Assembly: GCF_018390645.1 (NCBI RefSeq)
Contig: NZ_JAHBGC010000053.1
Location: 1-44,268 of the forward strand
Length of the DNA: 44,268 nt
From: Ancylobacter dichloromethanicus
GTDB lineage: Bacteria > Pseudomonadota > Alphaproteobacteria > Rhizobiales > Xanthobacteraceae
Direction: 5' to 3'
How positions within the stretch are numbered: position 1 is the stretch's first letter; every line of letters starts with the position of its first letter. Below are positions 39,775 through 44,268 of this stretch, in pieces. The position numbers were made by a program, and so were the translations under genes. The notes under the pieces were generated by a model, which made no database searches, had not been told where the DNA came from, and saw only the letters and a list, made by a program, of their open reading frames with translations.

Positions 39775-41350
39775 ATGGCGCACGACGATCCCTTCACCCT
39801 CGACCTCTTCGGCAACACCGCCCTCTCCTCCAGCCTCGGGCTTGGCGTCACCGCCTTCGCCGGCAACCTCAATGTCGACCCCGACGATGACCCCGACCCG
39901 ACGCCTCCGAGTGCCGCTCCCGCTGCGCGGGCGCCGGCCGCTCGTCTCGTCGCGCGCGGCGATAATTTCCGCCTCCTCGGAGACCGCGGCCTCGCGCGAG
40001 GCTGGGCGAAGCGGGCCCGCGACAACATCGCGGCGATCCGCCTGGCCACGGAGATCGAGGCCAACGACCGGCCGGCCACCGCCGAGGAGCAGGGGCGGCT
40101 CATCCGCTTCATCGGCTTCGGCGCCGGCGATCTCGCCAATGGTGTGTTCCGGCGACCCGGCGAGACGGGCTTCGCAAAGGGCTGGGAAGAGATCGGCGCC
40201 GAGCTGCAGGTTGTCGTGTCGGAGAGCGACTACGCCTCTCTCGCCCGCTGCACGCAATATGCCCACTTCACGCCTGAGGCGATCGTCCGGGCGATCTGGG
40301 CCGGGCTCGCACGTCTCGGCTGGCGTGGCGGCCGCGTCCTCGAGCCGGGCATCGGCACGGGCCTGTTCGCGGCTCTCATGCCGGAACGCGCAACTGCGGC
40401 TGAAGGCGCTGCATCATCTCGATGTGCCCTGGCTACCCTCGCAGATCGAGCAGCGCGAAGGTCGCATCGTGCGGCAAGGCAACCAGCATGACGAGGTCGA
40501 CATTTATGCCTACGCCACCGAAGGCTCGCTCGACGCCACGATGTGGCAGAACAATGAACGCAAGGCGCGCTTCATCGCGGCGGCGCTGTCGGGCGACACC
40601 TCGATCCGCCGGCTCGAAGACCTAGGCGAAGGCCAAGCCAACCAGTTTGCCATGGCGAAGGCAATTGCCAGCGGCGACCAGCGCCTGATGCAGAAGGCGG
40701 GACTTGAGGCGGACATCGCCCGCCTCGAACGTCTCCGCGCGGCTCACCAGGACGATCAGTTCGCGATCCGCCGACAGATCCGCGACGCCGAGCGCGATAT
40801 CGAGTATGCGGGGCGCCGTATCGGTGAGATCGGCAAGGACATCGCCCGCCTCGTACCCACAACGGCGGAGGCGTTCGAAGCGATCGTGGACGGCAACGCG
40901 TATGTCGAGCGCAAGCTCGCAGGCCGCGCGCTGATGAAGGAGATCCTGACGCTGGTGCAGCTCCAGCGGGAGGGGGAGAGCGTCATCGCGTCGATCGGCG
41001 GCTTCGACCTCGAATACGGAGGAGAACGCTTCGGCCGGGACGGCTATCGCTATGCCACAACGTTGCTACGGACGGGTGCCAGCTGTGAGATCGAGCTGCC
41101 GGTCACGGTGACGCCACTCGGCGCCATCGCACGCCTCGAGCACGCCCTTGCCGGGTTCGACGACGAACTGGCTCGTTATCGGCAACGGCTCGACGAAGCG
41201 CAGCGGCGTCTCGCGTCCTATCGATCGCGCGAGGGTGGCGACTTCGCTTTCGCCGGCGATTTGGCGGAGAAACGTCGGCAGCTCGGGGAGGTCGAGCGAA
41301 TGCTTGCGAGCGAGGCGCTCGACGTCGATGGCCGCGCCATCGCAGCGTAG
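39775..41350 (+). pseudogene. Methylase-helicase gene with large internal out-of-frame deletion
   Basis: The 5' part (39775 to about 40386) encodes the N-terminal region of a very large DNA methylase/helicase ('strawberry notch'-type) of mobile elements, up to methyltransferase motif I, RVLEPGIGTGLFAALMPE. At about 40383-40390 the sequence jumps to the helicase C-terminus in another frame: NAQLRLKALHHLDVPW, QIEQREGRIVRQGNQHDEVD (motif VI) and a coiled-coil tail ending at 41350. Full-length relatives have well over 1000 residues, so roughly 3 kb carrying the methyltransferase and helicase cores is missing. The frame change stops translation soon after the junction. The ATG 39775 start has AGGAGA upstream. 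Confidence 0.85.
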
Positions 41351-41432
41351 GCGGCAACGAGTGAGCGCGCCGGACGTCCTTCTGGACGCCGGCACGTCTT
41401 GCTGTCGCTTTCCGCAATGTACCGGAGCCGTC

Positions 41433-41930
41433 TTAGCGCGACAGACGCTTTTCGTCGTCGATGAGGGTGAGACGTGCTTGCGGACCGTCGCTCCATCGCA
41501 AGAGCACGAGGTTCAGATCCTCGGCCGTTGCGCCAGCGGCGAAGCTTGGAACGAGCAGGCCGTTGTAGCCGGCGCCAGCCAGGCGTCGGGCAAAGGCCTG
41601 CGTTCTCGCCTCCCCTTCCGTCCTCATCTGATCGCGCCAGGTCGTGTCCCCGATGCTCACTGCGTCCATTCCCTCCGCGGCGAGTGCTGCCAAGTCGCGG
41701 CAGTCGAAAATGCTGTCGATCTCCGCCTCGTAGGAGACCAGTGTCGTCGGCTGAAGGTTTCCCACCTGGTTGGCTTCACGCAGTGCCGTCATGACGGACA
41801 AGGAGGTGTAGATGGCCGGCATTCCCTTCGGATTGAACCGGCCGCCATAGAGTTCGGCTCCGCGGCCCGATAGCGGCTCGCGCGCATAGATCGGGTTCAG
41901 TGCCCGGAAGAGCTTGCCGTCATAGCGCAT
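41433..41930 (-). CDS. RES-domain toxin
   Basis: A 165-residue RES toxin, the toxin half of a type II toxin-antitoxin pair. Family members break down NAD. The RES residues are visible as FRALNPIYAREPLSGRGAEL with the conserved Arg, YGGRFNPKGMPAIYTS, and later Glu/Ser positions in LVPSFAAGATAEDLNLVLLR. It is encoded directly after its antitoxin. The start may be ATG 41930 or GTG 41936. It probably stabilises the element by killing or arresting cells that lose it. Confidence 0.92.
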   Translation of the reverse strand: MRYDGKLFRALNPIYAREPLSGRGAELYGGRFNPKGMPAIYTSLSVMTALREANQVGNLQPTTLVSYEAEIDSIFDCRDLAALAAEGMDAVSIGDTTWRDQMRTEGEARTQAFARRLAGAGYNGLLVPSFAAGATAEDLNLVLLRWSDGPQARLTLIDDEKRLSR

Positions 41931-41938
41931 GTGCACGT

Positions 41939-42289
41939 TCAGGCGTGGACGCCGGCGTCGACAGCATCGATATAGTCGAGCACATCATCGGCCCGGCCAC
42001 TGCGCACGAGCTGCATCGCCGTCTGGCCAGAAAATCCCGGCAACGGCTCGGAGCGATACCACGCATAGGCCATCAGCGCGGTGCCGAAGCGCGGCTCGAC
42101 CTTGTTGATCACTTCGATCATCTCGCGCAAGCGGCGCTGCGTCTTGTCCGAACGGATCCGGTCCCTGCGCTGGATCGCATCCTTACCCAGCCCGGCCGTG
42201 CGAGCGATCTCTTCGCTTGTCGTGCGGAGGGCCTCCGCGATCCGGCGCGGGGCAAAAATGCCGTCATCTGCGTATTGGGCAAGGCCCAT
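41939..42289 (-). CDS. Xre/MbcA/ParS-family antitoxin
   Basis: A 116-residue antitoxin. The N-terminal helix-turn-helix region is IAEALRTTSEEIARTAGLGK and the C-terminal ParS/DUF2384 toxin-binding part is FGTALMAYAWYRSEPLPGFS, then GQTAMQLVRSGRADDVLDYI. It neutralises the RES toxin and represses the operon by binding DNA. GAGGAT lies upstream of ATG 42289. The gene pair is separated by two bases or less. A perfect palindrome over the promoter (42326-42343) is the likely binding site. Confidence 0.92.
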   Translation of the reverse strand: MGLAQYADDGIFAPRRIAEALRTTSEEIARTAGLGKDAIQRRDRIRSDKTQRRLREMIEVINKVEPRFGTALMAYAWYRSEPLPGFSGQTAMQLVRSGRADDVLDYIDAVDAGVHA

Positions 42290-42325
42290 GGCTCAGATCC
42301 TCATGTCTCTCTATGCCAATAATAT

Positions 42326-42343
42326 TGACGCAATATAGCGTCA
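42326..42343. promoter_or_regulatory. Palindromic operator of the RES-Xre operon
   Basis: TGACGCAATATAGCGTCA has perfect 6-base arms. Its central AATATA is the complement of the TATATT -10 box of the leftward promoter, so bound antitoxin would block RNA polymerase. Confidence 0.7.
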
Positions 42344-42360
42344 GAAGGGGCGGAATTCAA
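42332..42360 (-). promoter_or_regulatory. Promoter of the RES-Xre operon
   Basis: On the minus strand TTGAAT (42355-42360), a 17-base spacer and TATATT (42332-42337) give a near-consensus sigma-70 promoter, 42 bases upstream of the antitoxin start. Nothing else was seen in 42361-42614 apart from GC-rich sequence ahead of the ParB-like gene. Confidence 0.65.
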
Positions 42361-42614
42361 GAAGGGGAAGAGTGGGGCGAGTCCTGCTCGCAGAACGGAC
42401 GAACTGGCACCGCTGACGCTCAAGCGCGGCGCTGCGCGATCCCGGCCCGTCGTCCTTCGCAGGGCTGAAAGCGCCGCTCGTTCGGCCGGGCAGGGATGCT
42501 CGCCCGCATTTGTGCCGGCCCGTCCGCTCCGCGGGCCGGGGGGTGTCTTCGGAAAGAAGACGGAAAAGGACCGGCGAGAGGGCCGCGTCCGCACCCCCGA
42601 AACGGAGCAGTTCC

Positions 42615-44267
42615 ATGCATCTCATGAAGGTCGATCCGCGCGCGTTGAAGGAGAACCCCGACCGTTCGCGCCAGACCAAGTCCACGCCGCAGGCAGACGC
42701 CCTGCTGCTGGCGACGATCAAGGCCGTCGGCATCGTGCAGCCCCCGGTGGTCGTGCCGCAGACCGACGGCGGTAACGGCTACATCATCGATCGCGGCCAC
42801 CGTCGTGTGAAGCAGGCAATCGCGGCCGGCCTCGAAGAGATCGAGGTCCTCGTGGACGAGGCGGCCAACGACAATGGCGCTATGCGCTCGATGGTGGAGA
42901 ACATCGCGCGCGAGCAGCTCAATCCGGTCGACCAGTGGCGCGCGATCGAGCGCCTCGTCGCGCTCGGCTGGACCGAGGAGGCGATCGGCGTCGCGCTGGC
43001 CTTGCCGGTTCGCCAGATCAAGAAGCTGCGCCTGCTGGCGAACGTCGTGCCGGCGATGCTCGATCACATGGCAAAGGGCGACATGCCCACCGAAAAGCAG
43101 CTGCGCACCATTGCGGCGGCCTCGCTCGAGGAGCAGCGCGAGGTCTGGAAGAAGCACAAGCCGTCCAAGGCCGATCCGCAGGTCGCCTGGTACAGCGTGA
43201 CGAACGGCCTGGAAAAGACCCGGATGTACGCGAAGGACGCGAGCTTCGACGACGAGCTCGCCAAGGCCTACGGCATCGCCTGGGTCGAGGACCTCTTCGC
43301 CTCCGCCGACGAGGACAGCCGCTACACCACCGATGTCGAGGCCTTCCTCGGGGCCCAGCAGGAGTGGATGTCGAACCACCTGCCGAAGCGCGGCGCCATC
43401 GTCGAGGCCGACACCTGGGGACGCGCGAAGCTGCCTCCCAAGGCCGAGCGGGTCTACGGGAAGCCGGGCAAGTCCGACCACACCGCGATGTTCGTCGATC
43501 GCGAAGGCAAGGTGCAGACGGTCCACTACCGGATGCCCGAGCCGAAGAAGGCCAAGGGCAAGGCCGGGCCGGCCGGTGGCGCCGCTGGTGACGATAGCAT
43601 CGTGGCTTCGAAGCCGCGCCCGGACGTGACCCGCAGGGGCATTGAAATGGTGGGCGACTTCCGGACCGATGCGCTGCATGAAGCGCTCGCCCGGGCCCCG
43701 ATCGAGGACGACATGCTTCTGGCGCTGCTCGTCCTGGCCTTCGCCGGCCGAAACATCTCCATCGCGTCCGGAGCGGGGGGTGACGTCTATGGCTACGCCC
43801 GGATGGATCGTCATGCTGCGCGGCTGGTCGGCAGTAAGGGCAAGCTCGAGTTCGACCGCGAGACCTTGCAGCAGGCGGCCCGCGGCGTCCTCATCGATGT
43901 GCTGTCGTGCCGGGAGAACCGCACCGACTCCGGCATCGTCGCGCGGCTTGCCGGCGACGCCATCGGCGCCGACGGCTTCCTTCCGAACATGGGCACGGAT
44001 GAATTCCTCTCGTGCCTGTCCCGCGCCGCACTCGAAGCCTCGTGCAGGGACACCTCTGTCCTGCCGCGCCAGAAGGTGAAGGACACCCGCGCCGCTCTCG
44101 TCGAGCACTTCAAGGAGGAGCGGTTCGTTCATCCGTCGGCGCTGTTCGCGCCCGACACGACAAAGCTCGCGAGCTGGCTGGCGAAGCACGAGGCGAGCGA
44201 GGACGACGATTTCGGGGTCGGAACAAGAGCAGTGCGAAATCGTACGCTAAGGGCGAACGGAGCATGA
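42615..44267 (+). CDS. ParB-like partition/regulatory protein
   Basis: A 550-residue protein. The N-terminal ParB/Sulfiredoxin-fold domain carries IIDRGHRRVKQAIAAGLEEI (GERR-type nucleotide box) and MVENIAREQLNPVDQWRAIE (second box), followed by a helix-turn-helix region (WTEEAIGVALALPVRQIKKL). The C-terminal 350 residues are unlike chromosomal ParB, with a Lys/Gly/Ala linker near 312-335 and an unassigned domain to the end. No parA is next to it. Family members on plasmids and integrative elements serve in partition or gene control. ATG 42615 has CGGAG upstream. It ends at the window edge and appears complete. Confidence 0.85.
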   Translation: MHLMKVDPRALKENPDRSRQTKSTPQADALLLATIKAVGIVQPPVVVPQTDGGNGYIIDRGHRRVKQAIAAGLEEIEVLVDEAANDNGAMRSMVENIAREQLNPVDQWRAIERLVALGWTEEAIGVALALPVRQIKKLRLLANVVPAMLDHMAKGDMPTEKQLRTIAAASLEEQREVWKKHKPSKADPQVAWYSVTNGLEKTRMYAKDASFDDELAKAYGIAWVEDLFASADEDSRYTTDVEAFLGAQQEWMSNHLPKRGAIVEADTWGRAKLPPKAERVYGKPGKSDHTAMFVDREGKVQTVHYRMPEPKKAKGKAGPAGGAAGDDSIVASKPRPDVTRRGIEMVGDFRTDALHEALARAPIEDDMLLALLVLAFAGRNISIASGAGGDVYGYARMDRHAARLVGSKGKLEFDRETLQQAARGVLIDVLSCRENRTDSGIVARLAGDAIGADGFLPNMGTDEFLSCLSRAALEASCRDTSVLPRQKVKDTRAALVEHFKEERFVHPSALFAPDTTKLASWLAKHEASEDDDFGVGTRAVRNRTLRANGA

Positions 44268-44268
44268 A

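Noticed and set aside
42615..44267. Evidence for a plasmid replication origin (repABC)
   Set aside because: Only a ParB-like protein is present. No RepC, RepA, parS cluster or iteron array was seen, so plasmid and integrative element cannot be told apart.
1..44268. CRISPR array or tandem repeat array
   Set aside because: No regularly spaced direct repeats were seen anywhere in the window.

Overview
The window reads as accessory DNA from an alphaproteobacterium, most likely of the Rhizobiales/Hyphomicrobiales. The evidence is high-GC coding, VirB/VirD4-type conjugation genes, a TraI-like homoserine-lactone synthase, and families typical of rhizobial plasmids and integrative elements (DUF1419, DUF3085, DUF3991/Toprim, a methylase-helicase, a ParB-like protein). 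No rRNA, tRNA, CRISPR array or core housekeeping block was seen. The whole piece looks like part of a conjugative plasmid or integrative conjugative element (ICE) carrying two cargo blocks.

Region 1 (about 1-10,890) is a one-carbon cargo block. A small NrtS-like membrane protein and a decayed LysR regulator precede a stand-alone MetE-type zinc methyltransferase. Next comes an IS630-family element sitting in the remains of a minus-strand gene, then a cysteine-rich MerR regulator divergent from metF-like, panB-like, purU, folD and folC. MetF, FolD, PurU and FolC together can oxidise a folate-bound methyl group to formate. The MetE-like and PanB-like proteins are candidates for loading carbon onto tetrahydrofolate. 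The PanB-like protein has lost the two aspartates expected to hold the metal. Two about 83-nt copies of a three-hairpin RNA-like element (475-557 and 10806-10888) bracket the block, and their differences include one compensatory base-pair change.

Region 2 (10,890-16,600) is a LysR-controlled redox operon: LysR, diverging from a luciferase-like monooxygenase, an aldo/keto reductase, an MFS exporter, a MoaF-like protein, a short-chain dehydrogenase and a PPC/DUF296 protein.

Region 3 (16,680-29,510, minus strand) is a tightly packed type IV secretion operon in the order virB1-B2-B3-B4, two exported proteins (one VirB5-like), a small membrane protein, a VirB7-like lipoprotein, then virB6-B8-B9-B10-B11-D4. 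Many stops and starts overlap by 4 bases.

Region 4 (29,600-34,100, plus strand) holds mostly exported proteins plus SSB: two SNase-fold proteins lacking expected catalytic residues, two lipoprotein or secreted unknowns, and a second lytic transglycosylase.

Region 5 (34,390-44,268) has a quorum-sensing pair (traI/luxI and a TraM-like antiactivator, with no luxR in view), small conserved mobile-element proteins, DUF3991/Toprim, DUF1419 and DUF3085 proteins, a methylase-helicase gene with a large out-of-frame internal deletion, a RES-Xre toxin-antitoxin pair with a palindromic operator over its promoter, and a ParB-like protein. The relaxase, integrase and LuxR regulator expected of a complete element are not in the window.
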